Assembly: GCA_964652155.1 (NCBI GenBank)
Contig: CAZZBK010000083.1
Coordinates: forward strand, 1-26,644
Direction: 5' to 3'
DNA length: 26,644 bases
Origin: CAZZBK01 sp964652155
Lineage (GTDB): Bacteria > Planctomycetota > Planctomycetia > Pirellulales > PNKZ01
A program made the position numbers and the translations under genes. Below, in pieces: positions 1 through 9,131 of the stretch. How positions within the stretch are numbered: position 1 is the stretch's first letter; each line of letters opens with the position of its first letter. Under the pieces are notes generated by a model, which was not told the DNA's origin, made no database searches, and saw nothing but the letters and a program-made list of their open reading frames with translations.

Positions 1-1
1 C

Positions 2-280
2 GAGGCCATCTACGAAGCTTGCCTGCTGCGCTTCCGCCCAATCATGATGACCGCGATGGCCGCGCTACTCGGTGCAGTCCCACTGGCGATGGGCCACGGC
101 GTCGGCAGCGAGTTGCGCCGTCCGCTGGGGATCTCGATCATCGGCGGCTTGGTGTTCAGCCAGCTGCTCACGCTCTACACCACGCCCGTCATTTACCTGT
201 GGTTTGATCGCCTGGCCAAGCGCTTTGGCGCGCGGGGGCCCATCGCCGAGCCGCCTCATTCGCCTGGAGCGAACGCATGA
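2..280 (+). CDS. RND efflux permease, C-terminal fragment (5' end outside window)
   Basis: This is the last ~92 residues of an inner-membrane RND (HAE1-type) proton-driven efflux permease; the gene starts before the window. The visible part (EAIYEACLLRFRPIMMT, then GGLVFSQLLTLYTTPVIYLW) is the last cytoplasmic loop and final membrane helices of the family. The same stretch recurs nearly word for word at the end of the next gene, so the two are paralogous subunits. The stop overlaps the next start as ATGA (277-280), which suggests translational coupling and an MdtB/MdtC-like heteromeric pump. The pump substrate cannot be read from this fragment, and the periplasmic adaptor gene is presumably upstream, outside the window. 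Confidence 0.9.
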   Translation, partial: EAIYEACLLRFRPIMMTAMAALLGAVPLAMGHGVGSELRRPLGISIIGGLVFSQLLTLYTTPVIYLWFDRLAKRFGARGPIAEPPHSPGANA

Positions 281-3200
281 GCATTTCGGCTCCGTTTATC
301 CGCCGCAGCGTGGGCACCACGCTCATCACGGTGGCCATCACGCTCAGTGGTCTGCTCGGCTACTGCTTGTTGCCCGTGTCACCCTTGCCACAGGTTGACT
401 TTCCCACGATTCAGATTTCCGCCTCGCTGCCGGGTGCGAGTCCCGAGACGATGGCATCGAGCGTGGCGACACCACTCGAGCGCCAGTTTGGTCGCATCGC
501 GGGGGTCACCGAGATGACCTCGGCGAGTTATTTGGGCTCGACGAGTATCACGCTGCAATTCGATCTGAACCGCAACATCGACGCCGCGGCGCGCGACGTG
601 CAGGCGGCCATCAATGCCGCACGCGGGCGATTGCCACCTAATTTGCCGAACAATCCCACCTATCGCAAGGTGAATCCATCGGACTCGCCGATCATGATCC
701 TGGCGATGATGTCGGAGACCTACACCAAACCGCAGATGTACGATGTCGCGGCAACCATCTTGGCGCAGAAACTCGCCCAGGTGCGCGGCGTCGGACAAGT
801 CAACGTCGGCGGCGGATCGGCACCCGCGGTCCGCGTCGAGGTCAACCCGCTGGTGCTCAATCACTATTCGCTCGGACTTGAAGATGTGCGTGCCACGCTC
901 GCGGCAGCCAATGCCAATCGGCCCAAGGGCACCATTGACGACGGCGAGCGGACCTACTCGATCAGCACGACCGATCAGTTGATGCAGGCGAGCGAATATC
1001 AACCGCTGCTCGTGGCCTATCGCAACGGCGCGCCGGTGCGGCTCCGCGACGTGGCGTCGGTGACCGACTCGGTCGAGGATATCCGTGCATTCGGGTTGGT
1101 CAATAATCAACCAGCGATCATGGTCTTGGTGTATCGGCAACCGGCGGCGAACATCATCGAAACCGTCGACCGTATCCGCGCACTTTTGCCTCAGCTCGAG
1201 GCGCAGATACCGGCCGACATGCGCCTGCTGGTCTCAATGGACCGCACGGCAAGCATCCGCGCATCGGTCGCCGAAGTTGAATTCACGCTGGTCATTTCGA
1301 TCGGCCTGGTGATTCTGGTCGTCTTCATCTTTCTCCGCGACGCCAAGTCGACGTTAATCCCCAGCGTGGCCGTGCCCGTGTCGCTCATGGGAACTTTCGG
1401 CGTGATGTATCTGTGCGGCTACAGCGTCAATAACTTGTCGCTGATGGCGCTCACGATCGCCACGGGTTTTGTCGTCGACGACGCGATTGTGGTCATCGAA
1501 AACATCACGCGGCATTTGGAAGCGGGCAAGTCCCCGTTCGAGGCGGCGATGGTTGGCGCTCGCGAAATCGGTTTTACTGTTCTCTCGATCAGCACCTCAT
1601 TGGTCGCAGTGTTTATTCCCATCCTGTTGATGGGAGGGATTGTTGGCCGACTGTTTCGCGAGTTCGCCGTGACCTTGTCGGCAGCCATCATCGTGTCGAT
1701 GTTCGTGTCACTCACGCTCACGCCGATGATGTGCGCCAAATTGCTCAAGCACCGCCGAGGCGCGCGGCATGGGCCAATCTACCGCCTGAGCGAATGGTGC
1801 TTCCATCAGATATTGCATTTCTACGAAGTGACGCTGACCGGTGTTTTGCGGCATCCGTTCGTCACGCTGCTGGTGACCATCGCGACGCTCATCTTCACGA
1901 TCTATCTGTACATTATCATTCCGAAGGGCTTTTTCCCTCAGCAAGACACCGGCCGATTGGTGGGGCAACTCACGGCCGAGCAAGACACGTCGTTCCAGAT
2001 GATGGGCCAACTGCTCAGCCGTTTCGCGCGGACGGTCAGCGAGGACGAGGCAGTGATCGGCGTGACGGCCTCGACCGGTGGGCCAGGGGGTACCGGCGCG
2101 AGCGCCAACATTGGCCGCATGTTCATCGCACTCAAGCCGCTCGGCGATCGCAGACTGTCGGCCGACGAGGTCATCGATCGCTTGCGAAAAAGAACTTCCC
2201 AGATCGCCGGAGCGGGGCTCGTGTTGCAGTCGACGCAAGACCTCCGCATCGGCGGCCGCACGAGCAGCGCTCAGTATCAGTACACGCTGCGCGGAGACAA
2301 TATCGAAGACCTCGTCGCTTGGGCACCGCGACTTGAGCAGGCCATGGCAAAGATCCCGCTGCTCAACGACGTGCGGGCCGATTTGCAGAACCGCGGGTTA
2401 CAGGCTGCTGTTAACATCGATCGCGACGCCGCCGCGCGGCTTGGCATCACGCCACAGGTCATCGACGACACGCTCTACGACGCTTTCGGCCAACGCCAAG
2501 TCTCGACCATGTACAAGCCGCTCAATCAATATCGGGTCGTGATGGGCGTGCAGAGCGACTTTTTGCAAAGTCCCGACGCGCTCCAGCAACTCTACGTGCG
2601 CGGCCAGAATGACGCACGTATCCCGCTCAGTGCGCTGTACCAGTACAAGAAGACGAACACCGCGCTCTCGGTGAACCACTCGGGCTTGTTTCCCTCGGTC
2701 ACCATCTCCTTCAACCTCAAACCCGGCGCATCGCTGGGCGACGCCGTGCCGCGGATTTTGCAGGTGACAGATGAACTGGGGTTGCCCGACACCCTACAGT
2801 GTAACTTCCAGGGAACCGCGCAGGCCTTTCAGGACTCACTCTCGAATCAGCCGTTGCTCATTCTCGCGGCGATTGTCACGGTGTATTTGGTGCTCGGAAT
2901 TCTCTATGAGAGTTACATTCATCCAATCACGATTCTCTCGACGCTGCCATCGGCCGGCGTGGGAGCACTGCTCGCGCTGATGTGGTGCAACGTCCAACTC
3001 AACCTGATGGCGCTGATCGGCATCATCTTGCTCATTGGCATCGTCAAGAAAAATGCCATCATGATGATTGACTTCGCATTGGAGGCCGAGCGTCAGCATG
3101 GCAAAACGCCCGAGGAGGCGATCTTCGAGGCATGCATCTTGCGTTTTCGGCCCATCACGATGACCACGATGGCGGCGCTGTTGGGGGGCTTACCACTGGC

Positions 3201-3414
3201 GATGGGGACCGGTGCCGGCGCCGAGTTGCGTCACCCACTGGGGATTGCCATTGTTGGCGGCTTGGTATTTAGCCAACTGCTCACGCTCTACACCACGCCC
3301 GTGGTGTACTTGTATCTCGATCGCTTCCGGATTTGGTGCGAGTCGCTCCGCGGTCGACGCGCCACGTCGGCAACGGGTCCCCTCCCCATCGAGGCGGCGG
3401 GAGTCGGTCCATGA
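277..3414 (+). CDS. RND multidrug efflux permease, MdtC-like second subunit
   Basis: Complete 1045-residue RND permease, close to the ~1025-1050 usual for MdtB/MdtC/AcrB proteins. It would sit in the inner membrane and export substrates through an adaptor and outer membrane channel using the proton gradient. Visible features: an N-terminal membrane helix, a first large periplasmic region, a helix bundle starting near residue 335, the TM4 proton-relay pair D401-D402 in GFVVDDAIVVIEN, a second periplasmic region, and the TM10 lysine K925 in IVKKNAIMMIDF. These residues match the AcrB D407/D408/K940 triad, so the pump should be active. It lacks obvious metal-pump (CusA) signatures, so HAE1 drug/lipophile export is more likely. 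The start overlaps the upstream stop and its stop overlaps the downstream start, both as ATGA. Confidence 0.93.
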   Translation: MSISAPFIRRSVGTTLITVAITLSGLLGYCLLPVSPLPQVDFPTIQISASLPGASPETMASSVATPLERQFGRIAGVTEMTSASYLGSTSITLQFDLNRNIDAAARDVQAAINAARGRLPPNLPNNPTYRKVNPSDSPIMILAMMSETYTKPQMYDVAATILAQKLAQVRGVGQVNVGGGSAPAVRVEVNPLVLNHYSLGLEDVRATLAAANANRPKGTIDDGERTYSISTTDQLMQASEYQPLLVAYRNGAPVRLRDVASVTDSVEDIRAFGLVNNQPAIMVLVYRQPAANIIETVDRIRALLPQLEAQIPADMRLLVSMDRTASIRASVAEVEFTLVISIGLVILVVFIFLRDAKSTLIPSVAVPVSLMGTFGVMYLCGYSVNNLSLMALTIATGFVVDDAIVVIENITRHLEAGKSPFEAAMVGAREIGFTVLSISTSLVAVFIPILLMGGIVGRLFREFAVTLSAAIIVSMFVSLTLTPMMCAKLLKHRRGARHGPIYRLSEWCFHQILHFYEVTLTGVLRHPFVTLLVTIATLIFTIYLYIIIPKGFFPQQDTGRLVGQLTAEQDTSFQMMGQLLSRFARTVSEDEAVIGVTASTGGPGGTGASANIGRMFIALKPLGDRRLSADEVIDRLRKRTSQIAGAGLVLQSTQDLRIGGRTSSAQYQYTLRGDNIEDLVAWAPRLEQAMAKIPLLNDVRADLQNRGLQAAVNIDRDAAARLGITPQVIDDTLYDAFGQRQVSTMYKPLNQYRVVMGVQSDFLQSPDALQQLYVRGQNDARIPLSALYQYKKTNTALSVNHSGLFPSVTISFNLKPGASLGDAVPRILQVTDELGLPDTLQCNFQGTAQAFQDSLSNQPLLILAAIVTVYLVLGILYESYIHPITILSTLPSAGVGALLALMWCNVQLNLMALIGIILLIGIVKKNAIMMIDFALEAERQHGKTPEEAIFEACILRFRPITMTTMAALLGGLPLAMGTGAGAELRHPLGIAIVGGLVFSQLLTLYTTPVVYLYLDRFRIWCESLRGRRATSATGPLPIEAAGVGP

Positions 3415-3755
3415 CGCGATTGTTTGCCGGGACTCCTTTTTTTCAGCCGGCGCGTTGCGAGCGCTGCGGTCAATTGGAAGCAGCGTGCGTTTGTCCTCCG
3501 CCCGCTCCTGAACGCATCGCACCCGACCGGCAGACGGCCCGATTGGCGGTTGAGAAACGCAAGAAGGGGAAGGTGGTCACGGTCGTGCGTGGCTTATCGC
3601 CCACCGGGAACGACCTGGCAGCCGTGCTCACGCAACTCAAGAGCGCCTGCGGTGCCGGGGGCTCGTTACAAGACGACGCACTGGAAGTGCAAGGCGAACA
3701 CCTCGAACGCATTCGCGGCGTGCTCAGTCAATTGGGCTACCGCGTCAAAGGATAA
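3411..3755 (+). CDS. eIF1/SUI1-family translation factor (YciH-like)
   Basis: A 114-residue SUI1-domain protein, near the length of E. coli YciH (108). The C-terminal ~70 residues carry the SUI1 fold pattern: KKGKVVTVVRGL, then a helix (NDLAAVLTQLKSACGAGG), then LEVQGEHLERIRGVLSQLGY. In the family this domain binds the small ribosomal subunit and influences start-codon choice. The N-terminus has C16-x2-C19 and C26-x-C28, a possible zinc site. I placed the start at the ATG overlapping the RND stop (ATGA) rather than at an in-frame start 78 bases earlier, because the extension lies inside the pump gene. Why it is coupled to an efflux pump is unclear. The next gene is convergent, 6 bases away. 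Confidence 0.85.
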   Translation: MTRLFAGTPFFQPARCERCGQLEAACVCPPPAPERIAPDRQTARLAVEKRKKGKVVTVVRGLSPTGNDLAAVLTQLKSACGAGGSLQDDALEVQGEHLERIRGVLSQLGYRVKG

Positions 3756-3761
3756 AACGAC

Positions 3762-5372
3762 TCACTTGGCGGCCCGGCGCTGCGCAATGGCCTTGAGCGC
3801 CTCGGCCACCTCGGCCGGATTCAGTTGCTTGTCTCCGTCGCGATCAAAAAGTGTGATTTGCTTTTCGATCTCGGCCGCGGGCTGTTTGTTGCCCGTCGCG
3901 GTGAGAATCTCATTCAAGTCGAGCTTGCCATTCTTGTCGGCGTCGAACTTATTGAGCGCCTCGGCCGCTTGCGAGGCGAGTTGCTCGGCGCTCGGGGGCG
4001 TGCGGCTGGGTGCGGAAGGATTGCCGGCGTTGGCGATTGCCGTCCCGCCGCGAATGGAGAGTCGCATGCGGTCGCCTCGTTGTGCCGACGCGCCGATCAA
4101 GTCGCTCTCGCGCGTGGGTGCCAGGTTCAAGAACACGATCGACATTTCATCGAACGTCTGCTCTCCCCAGCGGACGCGGACGGGCGGCGTGCGCGGGTTG
4201 AACGGATTGTCCGCCGAGTTGTCGTGGACCCCTTCAAACGTGAGTTTTGTGCCCTTGGGCAGATGCACCGGTTGAGCGTACTGGTACAAGTCCTGCCAAT
4301 TGAAATTCCAATCGTCGATCCAAAACAGCACTTGGGTCTTGCCGTCAGGATATTCGGCCGTGAGCTTGATCTCCTTGCCGATCATGTGCATGTGCGGAAA
4401 AATGCTCAGCGCGTCGAGATCGATCGGCAGCGTGCAACTGTCTTTGGTGCGGAACCCCTTGTCTCCTGGCGCGATGTCAATCTTGCGGTCGATCAACGTC
4501 ACGTCGACCAGCGAGCGGCGAGGAGGCTCGTCGGTGAAGTAGAATCCGACGGTCGATTGTTCGGTTTCGCTCTTGCCACTGGGGTGTAGATGCAAGTTCA
4601 ACACCAGGTCCGCGTTCTTGGGCCACGGCATCGAGAGCCCCTCGCTGAGCGGAGCCGAAAACCGACCCGGCGTCCAGATCGAGAGCGTGCCGGGTAGAAA
4701 TTGCCCGGGAGGAGTTCCGGCCAAAAAACCCATCGAATGGTTCTCGTCGTCGAGCTTCCGCGCCTTGCCGCTGGTGTCGTAGAACAGCACCGCATGATGG
4801 ACGACGCGGCGATTGCCGGGGCGAAACTCGGCCGCTTTGATGTATTTTCCTTCGGGCACGTTGAACGGCAGCACGACATTCAGGTACACGTCTCGGCCTT
4901 CAGCCGGCACGGTGAACGGCTCGGGCATGGTGACGATCAAGTCCGGCTTGCCCAGGTGCCAATCGCTGCTGAACTTTGGGGGCTTGGGAAGGTCGACTGC
5001 ACGCCCCTCGACCGCGCCCCCTTTGACCCACTGACGGACCGTATCGATCTCGGCGGGAGTGAGCCGTCGCCCGTTGCCAAACTCCCCGTAGCCGGTCTTG
5101 GGTCGCCAGGGAGGCATCGTGCCGCGCTCGACGAGATCCAGAATTTGCTCGGCCCGTTTGCTGACGTCGTGATAGGAAAGCAACGAGAACGGCGCAACTT
5201 CGCCGGGGCGATGGCAGTGCGCACACAACGAAAACACCAGCGGAGCAATGTCTTTATTGAACGTCACTTGAGAGGAACTGTCGGCTGCGCTCGCGCCACT
5301 CGACAGGCTGATGAGTGCCATCCAGCTCCCAAGCGTGCCACGCAAAAGTACTTGCATCGTCGTGAGTCCCAT
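3762..5372 (-). CDS. Exported heme c / PHM-DBM-type dicopper protein with EF-hands
   Basis: This 536-residue exported protein has three parts. First, a signal peptide (to ~residue 28) and a short cytochrome-like segment with one CxxCH heme site, C50-A-H-C53-H54. Second, a central region (~125-430) resembling type II copper ascorbate-dependent monooxygenases (PHM/DBM). It has the pair H192-H193, LHLH at 260-263, H327-M-H329, and M410 in FDEM, which can be matched to CuH His-His, CuH third His, CuM His-x-His and CuM Met. Third, two C-terminal EF-hand loops, 477-488 (DADKNGKLDLNE) and 510-521 (DRDGDKQLNPAE). Known family members hydroxylate C-H bonds with copper and O2; the substrate here is unknown. 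An ATG at 5357 is an alternative start; the longer reading frame to 5513 looks non-coding. Confidence 0.78.
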   Translation of the reverse strand: MGLTTMQVLLRGTLGSWMALISLSSGASAADSSSQVTFNKDIAPLVFSLCAHCHRPGEVAPFSLLSYHDVSKRAEQILDLVERGTMPPWRPKTGYGEFGNGRRLTPAEIDTVRQWVKGGAVEGRAVDLPKPPKFSSDWHLGKPDLIVTMPEPFTVPAEGRDVYLNVVLPFNVPEGKYIKAAEFRPGNRRVVHHAVLFYDTSGKARKLDDENHSMGFLAGTPPGQFLPGTLSIWTPGRFSAPLSEGLSMPWPKNADLVLNLHLHPSGKSETEQSTVGFYFTDEPPRRSLVDVTLIDRKIDIAPGDKGFRTKDSCTLPIDLDALSIFPHMHMIGKEIKLTAEYPDGKTQVLFWIDDWNFNWQDLYQYAQPVHLPKGTKLTFEGVHDNSADNPFNPRTPPVRVRWGEQTFDEMSIVFLNLAPTRESDLIGASAQRGDRMRLSIRGGTAIANAGNPSAPSRTPPSAEQLASQAAEALNKFDADKNGKLDLNEILTATGNKQPAAEIEKQITLFDRDGDKQLNPAEVAEALKAIAQRRAAK

Positions 5373-5565
5373 CGGTCCAGGCGAAAACGTGTGTCGGAGG
5401 GCCTGTACCGATGATACCCGAAATGGGCGATCAAAGTTTCGTGGCGAGCGGAGAATCCTCTTGAAGTCTGCGCGGCCATTGAGCCAGGGGGACCAAGGGA
5501 AGCCCGGTGTCAATGACCGCGCAAGCCTCTATTGCATGCAGCGTGTGGTCAGTTGCACGTAAGGT

Positions 5566-5586
5566 GCCCGGCTGCCTCGGCCGGGC
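5566..5586 (-). terminator. GC-rich hairpin downstream of the DUF1501 gene
   Basis: A 7-bp perfect stem (gcccggc / gccgggc) with a 7-base loop lies 22 bases past the DUF1501 stop, in the gap before the copper-protein gene. It lacks a following T tract on the minus strand, so it may be a weak terminator or an mRNA 3' structure. Confidence 0.3.
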
Positions 5587-5608
5587 GTGTGCCCTCGACA
5601 CGTCGAGA

Positions 5609-6985
5609 TTACGCCAGGATCCCGCGATGAACCTTCCCCTTGGTGTCGGTCAAACGGAAGTCACGGCCGGCGTAGCGATAGGTGAGCCCTTCGTGGTCGA
5701 GGCCGAGCAGATACAAAATCGTGGCGTGCAAATCGTGCGTGTCCATGTTCCCTTGGACGGCGACCTCGCCCAGCTCGTCGGTCTGACCGTAGCGGAGCCC
5801 CCCTTTGACGCCGCCGCCGGCCATCCACATCGAGAACCCGCGGTTCGCATGCCCCCGACCGTTGCCGTCTCCCTTGTCGTCACGCGCGGTGCGGCCGAAT
5901 TCGCCTCCCCAGACAATCAGCGTTTCATTGAGCATGCCACGCTGCTTAAGATCGGCGATCAACCCGGCGATAGGCTTGTCGATCGACGTTGCTCCGCGCG
6001 TGAGATGCTCGCGCAGGTTGTTGTGATGATCCCAACCGGGACTGGTCAATTGGATGAATCGCACCCCTTTCTCCGCCAGCCGACGGGCCAGTAGGCATTG
6101 CGTCGCAAAGGATCGAGTGTCGCCATCGTCGAGCCCATAGAGTTCGCGAATCGCATCGGGCTCATTCTCGAAACCGAGTGTGTCGGGCACGGAGGTTTGC
6201 ATCTTAAAGGCGAGTTCGTAGGACTCGATGAGCCCTTCCAGTTCGGGATTGTCGGGCAATTGTGCGAGCAGGCGACGATTCGTGCGTTGCACGAAGTCGA
6301 GTTGCCGGCGCTGCTCGGCGCTATCGAGGCGGCGATTGGCGATATTGGGGACGCTCCCCTGCCCTGCCCCGAGCCGGGTCCCCTGATAACTGGCTGGCAA
6401 GAACGCCGAGCCGTAGTTCATGGCCCCGCCAAGGTCGTTGATCGGATCGATCGTGATGAACCCGGGCAAGTCCTGGGCCTCGGTTCCCAAACCGTAGGTG
6501 ACCCAGGCACCGAGCGACGGGCGGACAAAATTCTCGCTGCCCGTGTGGAGCGCGACGGTCGCTTGTTGATGCCCCGGGTTGCCGGTGGTCATGCCGTTGA
6601 GCAAGCACAACTCGTCGGCGTGTCGCGCCAAGTGAGGGAAGACATGGGAAATGTGTATGCCGCTCTTGCCCGAGGGCGCAAAGTCGACGACCGGCGCGAG
6701 CAGTTGCCCCTTGCCCCCACCACGCCCGACCCGGGCGAGTTCGGGCTTCCAGTCGAAGGTGTCGAGGTGCGTGGGTCCGCCGGCCATGAAGAGGAAGATC
6801 ACGCGCTTGGCCCGGGGCTGATAGTGTGGCTCCTTGGGAGCCAGCGGCGAACGATAACGGGGCTCCGCCGCGCGAACCGAGTCTGCCGCGAGCGCACGCA
6901 GCGCCAGCCAACCAAAGCCCGTCGCCGTGTGTTGCAACAACTGGCGACGCGAGCAAGCATGTAGCAACGATCGAGCGTGATTCAT
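5609..6985 (-). CDS. DUF1501 protein with twin-arginine leader
   Basis: A 458-residue DUF1501 protein, a family abundant in planctomycetes and related to the alkaline phosphatase/sulfatase fold; its biochemical role is not established. The N-terminus has a twin-arginine leader (SRRQLLQHTATGFGWLALRALAA), so it is probably exported folded. Family signatures include HLDTFDWKPE, PGHQQATVALHTG, LIVWGGEFGRTARDD and GRGHANRGFSMWMAGGGVKGG. I chose the ATG immediately before NHARSLL because upstream in-frame starts crowd or overlap the end of the preceding gene; an ATG at 7003 or 7006 is possible. It follows the PSD1 gene on the same strand after 32 bases, the standard planctomycete PSD1-DUF1501 arrangement, so the two are likely co-transcribed and act together at the cell surface or periplasm. 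Confidence 0.88.
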   Translation of the reverse strand: MNHARSLLHACSRRQLLQHTATGFGWLALRALAADSVRAAEPRYRSPLAPKEPHYQPRAKRVIFLFMAGGPTHLDTFDWKPELARVGRGGGKGQLLAPVVDFAPSGKSGIHISHVFPHLARHADELCLLNGMTTGNPGHQQATVALHTGSENFVRPSLGAWVTYGLGTEAQDLPGFITIDPINDLGGAMNYGSAFLPASYQGTRLGAGQGSVPNIANRRLDSAEQRRQLDFVQRTNRRLLAQLPDNPELEGLIESYELAFKMQTSVPDTLGFENEPDAIRELYGLDDGDTRSFATQCLLARRLAEKGVRFIQLTSPGWDHHNNLREHLTRGATSIDKPIAGLIADLKQRGMLNETLIVWGGEFGRTARDDKGDGNGRGHANRGFSMWMAGGGVKGGLRYGQTDELGEVAVQGNMDTHDLHATILYLLGLDHEGLTYRYAGRDFRLTDTKGKVHRGILA

Positions 6986-7017
6986 ATCTATTGTCCCAGT
7001 CATCATTTCAAGAGCGG

Positions 7018-9015
7018 TTAACGCACATAACGAAACGGGGCGCTGCACAATAACGCTTGCACGAGCGTCGCCCAACGCTCGTCGGCTGACGATGTCAACG
7101 CTTGCAACAGCGTCGCCGCCTCGCGAATTTCCTCGCCCGTGGCAGGACGCCCAAGCAATCGCAAATACAACGCATTGACCCGCGCAGCTTCATTCGCCAA
7201 CGCCGACTTGGCCAGCCCATCGACCACTTCGGCCGCGCAGCTCGACACGAGCTGATTATTCATGAAAAACAACGCCTGAGGCGCGACGGTCGTGACCTCG
7301 CGCTGACCTACAATCTGGCACGGGTCGGGAAAGTCGAACGTGCCATACGAGTCGGGTAACCGCGAGCGGAGAATGGGCAGATAGATCGTGCGGCAAGCAT
7401 CGTCCAGATCGAGCAAGCTGCTGGCCGAGGTCTTGTTGCTCTTGCCGCCGATACCCGCCACCTGAACCCCCTCGGGCCGCTCGAACGACAACCGCGAGGC
7501 GACGAACAGCAGGCTGTCGCGAAGCGGTTCGAACTCGAGCCTCCGCAGATTGGCGCGCCAGTAGTAGCGGTTGTCGGCATCCTTGTCCTGGGCGGCCGCG
7601 CCGAGCGTGTCGCTGCTCAGGCGATACGTTCGGCTCAGCACGATTGAACGAATAAGCTTTTTGAGCGACCACCCCTGGTCCATCAAACGACGCGACATAA
7701 AGTCGAGCAACTCCGGATGCGACGGCGGCTCGCTCATCGCCCCAAAGTCGTCGGGCGTGGCAACGAGACCGCGCCCGAACAGGTGTTGCCAGACGCGGTT
7801 GACCATGACGCGCGACGTGAGCGGGTGCTCGCGCGCGGTGATCCATCGGGCAAGTTCCATGCGGCCGCTGGCTTGACTCGACGGCCGAGTGATGCGCGGC
7901 AACGACGGTAGACGCAGGTCGCCGCGCGGAGGCGTCTCGCCATGATCGTGCGGGTCCCCCTTAATGCGGATCGCACAGTCGGCGATTTCATCGTCGACGA
8001 GCCCCATGCTCAAATTCGGATCGGTCGCATAGCGGATATCCCGCTTGCCGGTCCGCCAGACCTCGTTGAAGTCGTTCATTGAGTGGACGCCCGGCACCAG
8101 CTTGGGGGGCGCGGCTGTTGACCCGAGCGCAGTCGGCAAGGCAAGCAACTCCTCGTGATCGACATAGCCATTGCCCGCGCCGCGATACGAGACGCCAGGC
8201 CGCGAGCGGGTGCTGGAAAAAATGCCCGCCAGGGCGTAATAGTCGCGCGTGCTCACCGGGTCGTATTTGTGATCGTGGCAGCGGGCACAGGCGATCGTGA
8301 GTCCCAAGAAGGTTCGCGACATGACATCGATCTGGTCGTCGATGCAGTCCATCTCGTATTGCCGAAAGTCGAGAGCCTGTAGGTCAAAGGCCGTCAGCGC
8401 GAGCATGCCCGTGGCAACGAGATTCTCGCGCCTCTCGGCCACGGTCTTCGCCGGCAACAGGTCGCCAGCAAGCTGCTCGAGCACGAAGCGATCGTACGGC
8501 TTGTCGTGGTTGAAAGCGTCGATGACATAATCACGGTAACGCCAAGCATAGGTGAGCGGCGGATTGAACGTGCGGCCGGCACTGTCGGCGTAATGGACAA
8601 CGTCGAGCCAATGACGTGCCCAGCGCTCACCAAAACGCGGCGAGGCCAACAGCTGATCGACCACTTTGGCCAACGCCTGGTCGTCGTGCGAACGATCGGC
8701 GACGAACGCGGCAATTTGCGGTTCGGCCGGGGGTAGCCCGGTCAGGTCGAGCGACACGCGACGCAATAGCACGTAACGATCCGCGTCGCGGTTGGGCGGG
8801 AGTTGCTGTTGCTCGAGCTTGGCCAAGATAAATCGATCGAGATCGTCGCGTGGCCAACTCGCGTTTGCAACCTGCGGTGGCTTGGCATTCGCAATGGGCT
8901 TAAAGGACCAGGGCAGGGTTTTGGACTGCGGCGCGGCGGCCGTGGCGACCGCGCAAACCATGCCCAGTGAGATATGCGCCGCCAGCAGGGCGCAAGGCAA
9001 CACGAACGCACGCAT
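7018..9015 (-). CDS. PSD1-type exported protein (DUF1549 + DUF1553), no PSCyt1 domain
   Basis: A 665-residue planctomycete protein. A signal peptide (to ~27) is followed by DUF1549 (~55-260) beginning RDDLDRFILAKLE, with LLRRVSLDLTGLPP, and ending with a possible heme site C243-A-R-C246-H247-DHKYDPV. DUF1553 (~385-640) begins ELARWITAREHPLTSRVMVNR. Members are usually 800-1000 residues with an N-terminal planctomycete cytochrome C domain (PSCyt1) and often a LamG-type insert; both are absent here. Function is not established, although frequent pairing with DUF1501 suggests a shared surface or periplasmic process. The ATG start is supported by GAGGTG about six bases upstream; the longer frame uses a TTG four codons earlier. 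Confidence 0.87.
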   Translation of the reverse strand: MRAFVLPCALLAAHISLGMVCAVATAAAPQSKTLPWSFKPIANAKPPQVANASWPRDDLDRFILAKLEQQQLPPNRDADRYVLLRRVSLDLTGLPPAEPQIAAFVADRSHDDQALAKVVDQLLASPRFGERWARHWLDVVHYADSAGRTFNPPLTYAWRYRDYVIDAFNHDKPYDRFVLEQLAGDLLPAKTVAERRENLVATGMLALTAFDLQALDFRQYEMDCIDDQIDVMSRTFLGLTIACARCHDHKYDPVSTRDYYALAGIFSSTRSRPGVSYRGAGNGYVDHEELLALPTALGSTAAPPKLVPGVHSMNDFNEVWRTGKRDIRYATDPNLSMGLVDDEIADCAIRIKGDPHDHGETPPRGDLRLPSLPRITRPSSQASGRMELARWITAREHPLTSRVMVNRVWQHLFGRGLVATPDDFGAMSEPPSHPELLDFMSRRLMDQGWSLKKLIRSIVLSRTYRLSSDTLGAAAQDKDADNRYYWRANLRRLEFEPLRDSLLFVASRLSFERPEGVQVAGIGGKSNKTSASSLLDLDDACRTIYLPILRSRLPDSYGTFDFPDPCQIVGQREVTTVAPQALFFMNNQLVSSCAAEVVDGLAKSALANEAARVNALYLRLLGRPATGEEIREAATLLQALTSSADERWATLVQALLCSAPFRYVR

Positions 9016-9035
9016 GCAACACCTCAACAGACCAA

Positions 9036-9049
9036 GCAGAGAACTCTGC
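9036..9049. repeat. Short palindrome in the PSD1 gene leader
   Basis: The sequence gcagag-aa-ctctgc is a 6-bp perfect inverted repeat with a two-base centre, 21 bases upstream of the PSD1 start. It could be a small operator or chance; no flanking promoter could be identified with confidence. Confidence 0.3.
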
Positions 9050-9131
9050 CAAGCTACGGAAAAGTGGATAGCGAGACTATCGTAACACAGCGATCACCGC
9101 CGCGCCAAACTCGCGTGACCAGAACAAGACA

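Noticed and set aside
5373..5608. Small protein gene between the DUF1501 and copper-protein genes
   Set aside because: Short frames here lack ribosome sites and conserved features; only a GC hairpin is supported.
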